Positions 5,895 through 14,017 of a DNA stretch of 14,374 nucleotides are shown piece by piece. This stretch comes from Anaerolineae bacterium. Lineage in GTDB: Bacteria > Chloroflexota > Anaerolineae > JAADDB01. A model generated the notes under the pieces. That model was given only the letters and a program-made list of their open reading frames with translations, searched no databases and was not told the origin of the DNA. The stretch covers positions 1-14,374 of the forward strand of contig WFQT01000362.1 of the NCBI GenBank assembly GCA_015486895.1, given 5' to 3'. Numbering within the stretch: the first letter of the stretch is position 1; every line of letters starts with the position of its first letter. The position numbers and the translations under genes are program-made.

Positions 5895-7511
5895 TTAACG
5901 CAATCCAGCCATCTCCTGCAGCATGTGCCAGTTCGCCAAGCGATCTTCCTGTGCTACTAGCAAAATCGGCTTCGGTGTTCCATCCGAGTTGAAGTTCTTG
6001 GCGAACCGACCCTGCGACCGGGCAAATGTAATAAAGTTCACCTCCTCTTTCGTCTTCGGGTTGACGTACCAATCATCCTTCATAGCCGGGTTCCCCTTCA
6101 AACTTAGCCGCTCGCGGATCGTGCTCCCATTGCGCGGATCATAGATCACCAGCGGGAAGGCTCGCGAGTCCACGGCCAAACGCGCCGTGTGAAGCGCCTC
6201 ATCATCACCGATACCGTGCTCCGGCATACAAGCGGTATACACAACCACCACTGCTGGGCCGGGGAAGGAATTGGCGTCCATGATCGCCCGGTAAAAATGA
6301 TTGATGTGCGCTGGCGTTGTCTGAGCCACAAACGTATTTGGATGCATCATGGCAATACGTGCTATCTCTTTACGCCGTTCCGTCTTGCCTGGGATCGCCT
6401 TGCCGATAGCTGACATCTTGGCATCCTGGCCGGTGAAGGAAGCGGTAGAAGTCTGCCCGCCGGTATTCGAATACACCTGCGTATCCAGGATCAGCACCTT
6501 GATATCCAGACCGGAAGCTAACATACGCGAAAGAGCCTGGAAACCAATATCATACATAGCACCATCACCACCGAACACCCAAAGGCGCTTTTTCTCCCAG
6601 CCCAACTGGTTCCAGCGCAAGCGCACGCCCATAGCATCGGTAGCAGCATTCTCGAACAGCGAGTTCGTCCACGGCACCAAGAAAGGATTATAAGGATAAG
6701 TGGAACCGTACACCGTGTTACAGCCAGTCGCGGCAACAATAGCAATGTTTTCACGGCCATACACAAAGCCGGTGGCCGCTAACATCATGCGAATTGACGT
6801 CGCTTCACCGCAGCCAGCACAGGAACCAGCACCGCCAACATAGAGTAAAGAGCGTTCCGCTAACATCATATCGGCCAAAACCCGCTCATTAATGAATCGT
6901 TCCGGCGTTTCCGGCAGTTTACGGAAAAAGTCCACCGTCTTCTGATAATAAGGTACTAAGTCCTTGTCTTCTTGCTGCTTGTTGACCATGCGCAAAGCGT
7001 GATGATTACCGCAAGCCGACACACAGGCACCGCACCCCTTACACTTGGTGGGATCCACAACGATACTGAAAAGCCCGCCTTTTTGCCCTTTGCGCTCATA
7101 GGCTTTGTAATACTGCGTCGTTTCGACAAAATGGTCACCAATGAACTGACGCAGCTCTTCATCCTCAACCTGTGCCAATTCCGCTTCCAAGACGTCCGGC
7201 TCCACCACTTTTGCCAGAATAGCGGAATCAGGACACTCTGTCACACACTCCATACACCCTACACAAGCGTCCTTATCGAATTCAGGGATCTCCGGCGAAA
7301 TATAACTGAAATTACGATAGGTACCGGTTCCCGCCGGCACCAAACTACGAGCGATCCCGACATCAGCAGGCAATTCACCCGGGCCAGAACCTTCGTTATA
7401 ACCAATGACAATGCGGTCGAAGAAATCCTGAATATCAATAACATCCTGCGGCAAAGAGCCCTGCCCTTTTGCCAATTCAACAACATTCACTTTATCAGTT
7501 GTCACACCCAT
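5895..7511 (-). CDS. Pyruvate (2-oxoacid):ferredoxin oxidoreductase, delta-beta subunit (C-terminal half of NifJ)
   Basis: This 538-aa protein matches the second half of NifJ. Residues 1-75 resemble the linker region. Two [4Fe-4S] ferredoxin motifs follow: C83-C86-C89-C93 (CVGCMECVTECP) and C157-C160-C163-C167 (CKGCGACVSACG, where the usual Pro after the last Cys is Gly). The thiamine-diphosphate domain has GDG (315-317) through SNTGG (348-352). The cluster nearest the cofactor has its four expected cysteines: C231, C234 (SCAGCGE), C264 (ATGCNTVYG) and C428 (YTACMPEHG). It should therefore hold three clusters and the TPP. With the alpha-gamma partner it oxidises pyruvate plus CoA to acetyl-CoA and CO2, reducing ferredoxin. 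GGGAGA precedes the ATG. It lies 42 bp after the partner gene, so the two are surely co-transcribed. Substrate other than pyruvate cannot be excluded. Confidence 0.92.
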   Translation of the reverse strand: MGVTTDKVNVVELAKGQGSLPQDVIDIQDFFDRIVIGYNEGSGPGELPADVGIARSLVPAGTGTYRNFSYISPEIPEFDKDACVGCMECVTECPDSAILAKVVEPDVLEAELAQVEDEELRQFIGDHFVETTQYYKAYERKGQKGGLFSIVVDPTKCKGCGACVSACGNHHALRMVNKQQEDKDLVPYYQKTVDFFRKLPETPERFINERVLADMMLAERSLLYVGGAGSCAGCGEATSIRMMLAATGFVYGRENIAIVAATGCNTVYGSTYPYNPFLVPWTNSLFENAATDAMGVRLRWNQLGWEKKRLWVFGGDGAMYDIGFQALSRMLASGLDIKVLILDTQVYSNTGGQTSTASFTGQDAKMSAIGKAIPGKTERRKEIARIAMMHPNTFVAQTTPAHINHFYRAIMDANSFPGPAVVVVYTACMPEHGIGDDEALHTARLAVDSRAFPLVIYDPRNGSTIRERLSLKGNPAMKDDWYVNPKTKEEVNFITFARSQGRFAKNFNSDGTPKPILLVAQEDRLANWHMLQEMAGLR

Positions 7512-7553
7512 TGTGTTATTCTCCCTTGTCTAAAAAGCCGCTCACGCCGCGAG

Positions 7554-9500
7554 TTACGCAGCCTGGATAATCTCTTGCGGAATCTCAAAAACTTCATCGT
7601 AACCGCGCTTCACAGCCTGAAGATTCGCCTGCACGACTTTCTCACCACGTTTGCCAAAGTACTTGCGCAAGCTCTTCTCCACACCTTTCATCAATTCATC
7701 GTAGCTCACACCACGATCTTTCGCAAACGGCGTTACCTTCAAGAAAATACCCAGCAGCACGATCCCCTGCATGCGGATAACCAAATCCGGGGAAGTAGCG
7801 ACATCTTGGGCAATTTTAGCCGTGTCCAGCGCCAAAACGTGAATATTCCTCTCCCGGATCATCCTGCGGGCGTATTCTGGAATACTCTCCCAGACTTCCT
7901 TTGGATCGGTCTTTGGCGTTTGTAAGAAGAGCATTCCACCTTCATGCAAACCACTCAGCGGGTTAGCTGTGAAGAAAGCGTTCACATCGTTCAAGGGGAC
8001 AAATTCCACCAAGCGCAACTCGCTATGCATGCGAATGTGATCATCAGCAATGGTAAGAAAGTATTGGGTAGGTAGCCCTTTCTTCTCCGAACCATATTTG
8101 GGGTAAGCCTGAACCTGTTTCTTGAAAACATCCCCGGCGATGGTGGCAATCACTTTATTAGTCGTCACAGAACCGTAGCCGCCAACAGAGTGACCACGCA
8201 TGGAAAAAGCACCAGAAGGCCGCACATCCGGGTCTTCTTCCATGGGCAACTCCGCTTCATGATGAACGCCCAGAACAAAGAATCGCTGCTTGCCTCCTTT
8301 CACCATATGCTTCACCGCGGCAACGAAATGCCCTGGCCGCAAATCCCGGCTACCAAGGCCACCCACTGCGGAGTAGATGACTGGAATGCGATCAACGTAA
8401 GGATACCTATCCGCGCCGGAAATCGCATCGGCAAAGGCCGCCTTTATTTCCGCCGTCAACGGGTTTGACTGTGCCGACGGCACATCCAAGCGCTCAACCA
8501 CCACAAAGGCTTTCATCCCCTTCAGCAAACTTACCAGTTGCGGGCCGGGGAAAGGCCGAAAGGCAATGACATTAACTGAACCTGCTTTAATGCCCTGGCC
8601 CCGTAGCCAATCCACCGTCGCTTCGGCAGTCTCAATCAAGCTGCCCATGCCGACAATAGCGTATTCAGCGTCTTCCATACGATAACCCTGCGCCATCTCG
8701 TAGCGGCGGCCGGTCAATTTAAAAAACTCTTCCATCGCCTCTTCAACTATGCCCGGCAGTTTGTCATAGTAATAGCGTTGAGCTACTTTACCTTTCATGT
8801 AGCTGTCCTGATTCTGAACAACGCCGCTCTGAACGGGGTTATACGGGTCCATCAGATTAATCAGTTTCTCATTGGGGTTTCCGACAAACTGCTTCATCAT
8901 CTCCGGTTCCGACAAGAGAACATTCTCTACTGTATGCGTCGTCAAGAAGCCATCCTGTACATTTAGAAAAGGTGTTTTGCCGTCCTCGGCAGCCCGGCGG
9001 GCAATCAAGGCTAAATCGCCGGCCGCCTGGGCGTTCTTAGCAAAGAGAATACCCCATCCCGTGTCAGCCACGCCCATCACATCGTCGTGGCCGGCATGCA
9101 CATTCAGAGAATGAGAGGTTAGGGCACGAGAGCCAATGTTGAAAACCACCGGCAATCGCTTGCCAGAAATAGCGTAAAGAACCTCTTTCATGAGGATCAA
9201 GCCCTGTCCGGATGTAAAGTTTGTCACCCGTCCACCGGCCAACGCAAAACCTTCCGCTGCCGAAGCAGAACTATGCTCTGACTCTGGCTCAATGAACCCC
9301 AATGTCTCTCCCCACAAGTTCTTCTGCCCGTGTGCCACAGCTACCTGATAGTTGATACCCATAGGTGTAGAAGATGTGATAGGGTACGCACAAGAACCTT
9401 GGGTAATGTGCGTTTCTACCCAAACGACAGCACCCGCACCATCCGACGTAGTAGGAACGCCGGGGAACGGGAACTTACCAACTGAACTGTTGTCACTCAT
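7554..9500 (-). CDS. Pyruvate (2-oxoacid):ferredoxin oxidoreductase, alpha-gamma subunit (N-terminal half of NifJ)
   Basis: This 648-aa protein covers NifJ domains I-III in NifJ order. The pyrimidine-binding alpha domain spans about 25-265 and includes YPITSSTP (39-46), FTSGQGLILM (95-104), GSRALTSHSLNVHAGHDDVM (123-142) and PFLNVQDGFLTTH. Domain II spans about 270-405 (VGMGSLIETAEATVDWLRGQ, AFRPFPGP, VVERLD). The CoA-associated gamma domain spans about 430-640 (GHSVGGYGSVTTNKVIA, FTANPLSGLHEGGMLFLQ). It has no cluster-binding Cys motif, as expected. AAGGAGA stands 7 nt before the ATG. Together with the next gene the total is 1186 aa, close to single-chain NifJ. The enzyme is cytoplasmic and oxygen-sensitive, central to anaerobic pyruvate use. 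Confidence 0.92.
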   Translation of the reverse strand: MSDNSSVGKFPFPGVPTTSDGAGAVVWVETHITQGSCAYPITSSTPMGINYQVAVAHGQKNLWGETLGFIEPESEHSSASAAEGFALAGGRVTNFTSGQGLILMKEVLYAISGKRLPVVFNIGSRALTSHSLNVHAGHDDVMGVADTGWGILFAKNAQAAGDLALIARRAAEDGKTPFLNVQDGFLTTHTVENVLLSEPEMMKQFVGNPNEKLINLMDPYNPVQSGVVQNQDSYMKGKVAQRYYYDKLPGIVEEAMEEFFKLTGRRYEMAQGYRMEDAEYAIVGMGSLIETAEATVDWLRGQGIKAGSVNVIAFRPFPGPQLVSLLKGMKAFVVVERLDVPSAQSNPLTAEIKAAFADAISGADRYPYVDRIPVIYSAVGGLGSRDLRPGHFVAAVKHMVKGGKQRFFVLGVHHEAELPMEEDPDVRPSGAFSMRGHSVGGYGSVTTNKVIATIAGDVFKKQVQAYPKYGSEKKGLPTQYFLTIADDHIRMHSELRLVEFVPLNDVNAFFTANPLSGLHEGGMLFLQTPKTDPKEVWESIPEYARRMIRERNIHVLALDTAKIAQDVATSPDLVIRMQGIVLLGIFLKVTPFAKDRGVSYDELMKGVEKSLRKYFGKRGEKVVQANLQAVKRGYDEVFEIPQEIIQAA

Positions 9501-9686
9501 AACACACTCTCCTTAAGTTAACAAGTGCACAAAACCATAAAACCCTTGACAAATATTTCCTGGCGGGGAATGCACTGGCAAAAACCGAACACATCCTCAC
9601 AAAAACTCAGGCCCGGTACTCCATGACCTCAAGTCCTGAAAGACGATCATGCGGGTTGACCTGCACCACTGGCATCTTCTCAAGAA

Positions 9687-9741
9687 GTAGGGGCGAACCC
9701 TCGCGGTCACCCATCTGGGCAGGTGCAAGGCCTACCCCTAC
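9687..9741. repeat. GTAGGGG/CCCCTAC dispersed hairpin repeat
   Basis: Terminal arms GTAGGGG (9687-9693) and CCCCTAC (9735-9741) enclose two internal hairpin-like units: GGGCGAACCC with GCGGTCACCC (9691-9712), and GGGCAGG with CCTACCC (9717-9737). The words (TAGGGGCGAACCC..., GGGCAGG...CCTACCCCTAC) resemble GC-rich REP-like intergenic elements known from many environmental genomes (general knowledge, not searched). Confidence 0.6.
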
Positions 9742-9808
9742 CCCAGGACATTGGAAAGATACCACCACGGAAGATGAAAATAGCACCCTCCCAGGCAGGG
9801 CATAGATT

Positions 9809-9900
9809 TGCACAAGCTTCGCACACAGATTTTTCTCTTCTTGGTTGTATCTGTGCCGATCTGTGTGCATCTGCATCCTATTTTCAATGCAGATACACAT
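9809..9900. repeat. CACAGATT-type dispersed repeat (copy 4, degenerate)
   Basis: Modules GCACACAGATTT (9821-9832), TATCTGTGCCGATCTGTGTGCATCTGCAT (about 9848-9876; three right-arm units) and GCAGATACACAT (9889-9900). It has the same 9-11 nt module logic as the other copies but is more diverged. A minus-strand ORF crosses it without being disrupted, probably by chance. Confidence 0.6.
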
Positions 9901-10073
9901 CACAACGACCAAGAGACAAGCGAGGAATGCCAGCACAATTAGAGCGCTACCCGTGACATTGTACTCTGCATCCACTCCGACGTCAAAAACCCTTTCGTCA
10001 AATCCAGGCGGCTACACAGGTCCGAGCGTCAAACAATAACTCTCTTCCCTATTATCCACGCCGTTCCTGAGTA

Positions 10074-10082
10074 TGCTATAAT
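10074..10082 (+). promoter_or_regulatory. Extended -10 promoter of the transaldolase gene
   Basis: TGCTATAAT is identical to the extended -10 before the 68-aa gene. The -35 is poor. It is embedded in AGTATG (10070-10075) / CATACT (10089-10094), and a perfect ATGCGCAT palindrome follows at 10081-10088. These symmetries could form an operator over the start site (inference). Confidence 0.6.
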
Positions 10083-10149
10083 GCGCATCATACTATAAAC
10101 CTGATAAATTTGCATATATCATCTTACTACTAAGGAAAGGATTGTTCGG

Positions 10150-10806
10150 ATGGAAATTTGGTTAGATACAGCAAAAATTGAGGAAATCCAAGAGGCAATT
10201 AGTTGGGGGGTCATTACCGGTGTGACCACCAATCCCAGCCTCATGATGCGAGCAGGAACAACAGACCTGAAAACGAACACCCGACGCATTGCCGAGTTGG
10301 TCGGCGGTCCGGTCAGCGCCGAAGTCATCAGTGATGACGCCCAGGGGATGATCGCTGAAGCGAAAGATATCGTTACCTGGTCATCGCACGTGGTTATCAA
10401 AATTCCTATCACTGTCGAAGGACTAAAAGCAATAAAAGTTGTCAGCGAATGGCCCGCAAGGGTCAATGCGACGCTTGTTTTCTCTGCTAATCAAGCACTG
10501 TTGGCCGCCCATGCCGGGGCCACGTATGTTTCCCCCTTCGTGGGACGGCTTGATGATGCCGGACACGACGGCATGGAAGTCGTGAGAGAAATTGCGGCCA
10601 TTTTCGAGATGCATGACATCACCACCAAGATCATTGCCGCCTCCATGCGCCACCCGCGCCATGTGATTGAAGCAGCGCTGGCCGGTGCCCATGTTGCTAC
10701 CGTGCCCTACAAAGTTCTACAAAGCATGATCTACCACCCTTTGACTGACGTAGGCATCCAACGTTTCAAAGCAGATTGGGAACAAGCGCTTTCTTCTAAA
10801 CGTTAG
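10150..10806 (+). CDS. Transaldolase, TalC/MipB (FSA-like) family
   Basis: This 218-aa protein is typical of the short, decameric transaldolase/fructose-6-phosphate aldolase family. It moves a dihydroxyacetone unit between sugar phosphates in the non-oxidative pentose phosphate pathway. Seen motifs are WLDTAKI (4-10), GVTTNPSL (24-31), the Schiff-base lysine K84 in VVIKIP, SPFVGRLDD (128-136) and IIAASMR. E58 (SAEVIS) and F130 (SPFVGR) occupy sites that are Gln and Tyr in E. coli fructose-6-phosphate aldolase and Glu and Phe in true transaldolases. Transaldolase activity is therefore predicted. AAGGAAAGG lies about 10 nt before the ATG. It is the first gene of the rightward group, with 79 bp to the response regulator and no terminator seen between. 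Confidence 0.93.
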   Translation: MEIWLDTAKIEEIQEAISWGVITGVTTNPSLMMRAGTTDLKTNTRRIAELVGGPVSAEVISDDAQGMIAEAKDIVTWSSHVVIKIPITVEGLKAIKVVSEWPARVNATLVFSANQALLAAHAGATYVSPFVGRLDDAGHDGMEVVREIAAIFEMHDITTKIIAASMRHPRHVIEAALAGAHVATVPYKVLQSMIYHPLTDVGIQRFKADWEQALSSKR

Positions 10807-10885
10807 GGAGGCTAAGCCAGACCTACCACCACCAAGATGAGCAGTTGCCAGGCATAAAGACAAAGAGCGAGGTAAAAGTGACAAC

Positions 10886-11566
10886 ATGACGCCAGCACCA
10901 CTGATTCTGGTCATTGAGGACGATCACCATATTACAGATCTGATCAAACGTAGCCTCATCTATGATGGTTACCGGACACAAGTGGCTTATGACGGCAGCG
11001 AAGGGCTACGTTTGGCCCGTGATATGCCGCCGGACTTAGTTGTCCTAGACTTGATGTTGCCCGGCATTGACGGCCTCGAAGTCTGCAAGCGGCTGCGAGC
11101 AGTCAGCGACGTCCCTATTATCATTCTTACCGCCCGTGATGCCATAGCCGACCGCATCACCGGACTGGATAGCGGCGCCGATGATTACATAGTCAAGCCC
11201 TTCGACCCGGATGAACTACTGGCCCGCATCAGGGCGCTTCTCCGCCGGGTGAAACAGAGGCGCAATCCGACGGTTTACCGCTATGCCGACCTGGAACTCA
11301 ACACCGGTACTCACGATGTTAAGCGAGGAAACCGAAAGATACAACTCACAGCCAAAGAATTCGACATTCTCACCCTCTTCATGACCAACCCAAAGCAAGT
11401 ACTAACCCGGGACATCATCTACGATCGGATTTGGGGATACGACTTTGGGGCCGAATCTAACCTGATAGAGGTTTACATTCGCTACCTGCGCAACAAACTG
11501 GAGGAAAATGGCGAGCAGCGTCTCATTCACACCATCCGCGGCGTGGGTTATATCCTCAGAACCTAA
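10886..11566 (+). CDS. OmpR/PhoB-family response regulator
   Basis: The 226-aa regulator has a receiver domain (about 5-118): acidic pocket E11-D12-D13, phosphoacceptor D55 (LVVLDLMLPG), switch T82 (ILTARD) and K104 (IVKPFD). A winged-helix DNA-binding domain (about 130-226) follows, with LTAKEFDILTLFM, VLTRDIIYDRIWG, VYIRYLRNKLE and HTIRGVGYIL. The linker is short. Phosphorylation by the adjacent kinase should drive DNA binding as a dimer. The ribosome site before the ATG is weak (GAGGT). Its kinase starts 11 bp downstream, so the two are co-translated. Target genes are unknown; the downstream deaminase/acetyltransferase genes and its own operon are obvious candidates (inference). Confidence 0.95.
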   Translation: MTPAPLILVIEDDHHITDLIKRSLIYDGYRTQVAYDGSEGLRLARDMPPDLVVLDLMLPGIDGLEVCKRLRAVSDVPIIILTARDAIADRITGLDSGADDYIVKPFDPDELLARIRALLRRVKQRRNPTVYRYADLELNTGTHDVKRGNRKIQLTAKEFDILTLFMTNPKQVLTRDIIYDRIWGYDFGAESNLIEVYIRYLRNKLEENGEQRLIHTIRGVGYILRT

Positions 11567-11577
11567 GGAGATTGACA

Positions 11578-12957
11578 GTGAGCCTCAGGCTACGCCTTTC
11601 CCTCTGGTATGTGGCAGTAATTACCATTCTCTTGCTGCTTTTCAGCTTTGCCACTTACACCCTTGCTTCCGCATCCATTCTCCTTGAAATCGAGAAAAGT
11701 ACTGCATCGCAGGCTCAAGAGATAAACGCCCTGATCCATGAAGCAGAACAAATTGATACTCCCTTACCACCTCTGAGTATCTTTCAGTCGCAATATTTCA
11801 TTCAAATTGTCGACATCAGACACCACATTGTACAACGATCTCCCAATCTGGGAAATGAAATCATCCCTGTGCCAACTGACATTTTCTCCCAAACCCTACA
11901 TGGCAAAGCCTCTTTCTACACTGTCCGCGGCGAGAACAGCACTATCCTGGTTTACAGTCAGCCTATCCTCATCAACGGGGAACCCATCGGAGCCGTGATC
12001 GTTTCCCATGACCTCCACGACGCCCAACGTACCCTCTCTGCCATCCTTCGGCTCCTGCTCTTCGGCACGTTGCTGGGCATAGTGATCACCGGACTCGTCA
12101 GCTACATATTAGCCCGGCAGGCACTTCGCCCCCTGGACGAAGTCATCGAAACAGCCCAACAAATCAGTAACAGCAGCGACTTGAACTTACGCATTCCCCC
12201 CAGCAGTCAAAAAGATGAAATTGGTCAGCTTATTACCACATTCAACCACATGTTGACGCGACTACAAGGGGCCTTTGAAGGACAACAACAGCTTATCGCC
12301 GATATCTCCCACGAACTGCGGACGCCATTGACTACCATTCGGGGCAATCTCAAACTGATAGCCCGACACAAAGACATGCACGAGGCAGAACAAAATGCCA
12401 TCATTCGGGATGTCAACGATGAGGCATATCAAATGGAACGGCTTGTCGATGACCTCTTGCTGCTAGCCCAGGCAGACCGAGGGCTGCAATTGGAATGGGA
12501 ACGGGTAGAGTTGGATGACCTGCTATTGAGCGTCTACAGAGAGACGAAAGCCATGGCGACGGGGCAAGAAGTCCTCTTAGGACAAGTAGACGCCATCACC
12601 ATCCAGGGAGATCGGAGACGGCTACAACAACTTTTCCTAAATCTAGCCCAAAACGCCATTCGTTATACGCCGGCCAACGGCCAGGTTATCTTCTCCTGGC
12701 GCAAAGAGGATAGCAACGCCCTGATCAGCGTGCAAGATACAGGCATCGGCATCGCGCCGGAAGACCTGCCCCACATCTTTGAGCGTTTTTATCGAGCCGA
12801 TAAAGCTCGTCCGCGCAGCGGCGGGGGCACCGGCTTAGGATTAGCCATTGTCAAATGGATAGTTGAATCTCACGGAGGTAAAATCAGCGTAGAGAGCAGC
12901 CCCGGCGTCGGGACCACTTTCACCGTACATTTACCGCCACACCCACCAAAGGAATAG
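11578..12957 (+). CDS. Membrane sensor histidine kinase (HAMP, HisKA, HATPase)
   Basis: The GTG at 11578 is chosen because AAGGAG ends 7 nt upstream; the in-frame TTG at 11572 is almost on top of it. The 459-aa protein has TM1 (about 6-30), an extracytoplasmic sensor of about 120 residues (about 33-153), and TM2 (about 155-180). Then come HAMP (about 180-232) and HisKA with LIADISHELRTPLTTIRGN (H245). HATPase has NLAQNAIRYTP (N359), DTGIGIAP, HIFERFYRAD and GGTGLGLAIVKWIVESHGG. All catalytic boxes are intact. The sensor domain shows no cysteine or clear ligand motif, so the signal is unknown. It is the partner of the upstream regulator and precedes the deaminase by 10 bp. Confidence 0.95.
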   Translation: MSLRLRLSLWYVAVITILLLLFSFATYTLASASILLEIEKSTASQAQEINALIHEAEQIDTPLPPLSIFQSQYFIQIVDIRHHIVQRSPNLGNEIIPVPTDIFSQTLHGKASFYTVRGENSTILVYSQPILINGEPIGAVIVSHDLHDAQRTLSAILRLLLFGTLLGIVITGLVSYILARQALRPLDEVIETAQQISNSSDLNLRIPPSSQKDEIGQLITTFNHMLTRLQGAFEGQQQLIADISHELRTPLTTIRGNLKLIARHKDMHEAEQNAIIRDVNDEAYQMERLVDDLLLLAQADRGLQLEWERVELDDLLLSVYRETKAMATGQEVLLGQVDAITIQGDRRRLQQLFLNLAQNAIRYTPANGQVIFSWRKEDSNALISVQDTGIGIAPEDLPHIFERFYRADKARPRSGGGTGLGLAIVKWIVESHGGKISVESSPGVGTTFTVHLPPHPPKE

Positions 12958-12967
12958 GAGAAAAACC

Positions 12968-14017
12968 ATGGAAATCCACCAATTCATCGAGCAAATGCCG
13001 AAAGTCGAACTACACATTCACTTAGAGGGTGCAACTGAGCCGGAAACGGTGCTGCGGCTGGCACAGAAGCATAATCAGAGATTACCGGCAGATGATGTCC
13101 CCGGCCTGCGACGCTGGTTCGCTTTTAGCGATTTCTCTCATTTCATCAACGTGTACATGGCCATTCAGAACTTAATGCAGGATAAAGAAGACTTCATCTC
13201 CATAGTAGAAGCGTTTGCTGCCAACCGAGCCGCACAGAACATCCGCTACAGTGAAGTCACCGTTACCCCGTACATCCACGTCTGGCAGGAAAAAGGCATC
13301 ACTGCGGAGATGATTTTCAACGGCCTGGAAGAAGGGCGGCGCATAGCTAAAGAACGGTACAACGTGGAAATGCGCTGGGTGCCCGACATTCCCCGTAACC
13401 TGCCGGAACCGGCCGCCAGTTGGACAGCAAAAACAGCTATCGCCTGGCATGAAGCCGGAGCTGCGGTGGCACTAGGTTTAGGTGGAGACGAACGAGGCGC
13501 GCCACCGGAACTTTTCACTGACGCGTTCCAGGAAGCGCTGCGCCATGGGTTGCACTCTGCCCCCCACGCCGGAGAAACCATGGGCCCGGAAAGTATCTGG
13601 GGAGCGCTACAATCCCTTGGCGCTCAACGCATCGGCCACGGGGTACGCGCCATTGAAGATCCAGGGCTGCTGCAATACTTGAAAGCCGCCCAGGTGCCAC
13701 TGGAGCTGAACATGACCAGCAACATCCGACTCGGCCTTTACCCTGAGATCTCCCAGCACCCTTTTCCACACTTGTTCCGCATGGGGCTGATGGTTACCGT
13801 CAATTCCGATGACCCACCGCTTTTCAACACCAGCCTGACAAATGAGTACAAAATTTTAGTGGACGTTTTCGGTTTCACACAGGAAGAAATCGAGCAAGTC
13901 GCCCTTAATGCTATTCAATCTGCCTTTTTGGAGGCAGACGAGAAACGAGCCCTGCAGAAAGCTTTCCGGGCAGAATTTACCCGCCTCAGCAATGCACCAG
14001 GAGAAACACAACCATGA
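12968..14017 (+). CDS. Adenosine deaminase family amidohydrolase
   Basis: This 349-aa protein has the length and order of ADA-family TIM barrels that deaminate adenosine-like purines in a zinc-dependent reaction. Metal ligands are H16 and H18 (KVELHIHLEG), H200 and D281 (NSDDP). Catalytic E203 lies in HAGE and H224 in RIGHGV. GLGGDE (170-175) is the purine-binding glycine loop. The usual LEVCPTSN appears as LELNMTSN (245-252): the Cys-Pro pair is replaced but TSN is kept. The substrate may be adenosine/deoxyadenosine or another 6-aminopurine nucleoside such as 6-aminodeoxyfutalosine; sequence alone does not decide. TAGGAG, overlapping the kinase stop, is the ribosome site. The stop overlaps the next start by ATGA. 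Confidence 0.88.
   Translation: MEIHQFIEQMPKVELHIHLEGATEPETVLRLAQKHNQRLPADDVPGLRRWFAFSDFSHFINVYMAIQNLMQDKEDFISIVEAFAANRAAQNIRYSEVTVTPYIHVWQEKGITAEMIFNGLEEGRRIAKERYNVEMRWVPDIPRNLPEPAASWTAKTAIAWHEAGAAVALGLGGDERGAPPELFTDAFQEALRHGLHSAPHAGETMGPESIWGALQSLGAQRIGHGVRAIEDPGLLQYLKAAQVPLELNMTSNIRLGLYPEISQHPFPHLFRMGLMVTVNSDDPPLFNTSLTNEYKILVDVFGFTQEEIEQVALNAIQSAFLEADEKRALQKAFRAEFTRLSNAPGETQP

Larger units (their letters stand above)
9501..10149. other. Divergent intergenic region between the oxidoreductase operon and the transaldolase
   Basis: This 649-bp region contains a ribosome site for the leftward gene, a GTAGGGG-type repeat, a CACAGATT-type repeat, and the extended -10 of the rightward gene. A weak leftward promoter candidate is TTGCCA-17-AAATAT (about 9567-9539). 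A 122-codon minus ORF (9607-9975) has a hydrophobic start (ALIVLAFLACLLVVVMCICI) but then runs through both repeats, so I do not call it a gene. Confidence 0.55.

Noticed and set aside
6972..7925. 317-codon plus-strand ORF antisense to the oxidoreductase genes
   Set aside because: It spans the junction of two strongly supported genes on the other strand. No motif is recognisable, and its His/Arg/Thr-rich content is typical of an antisense shadow.
1921..9900. CRISPR array interpretation of the repeated CACAGATT modules
   Set aside because: Modules are 9-11 nt and degenerate, face each other as inverted arms, and lack regular 30-40 nt spacers. No cas gene is present.
9607..9975. 122-codon minus-strand ORF with a hydrophobic N-terminus
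   Set aside because: Its middle and end are encoded by two dispersed repeats. The hydrophobic start is suggestive, but nothing else supports a gene.
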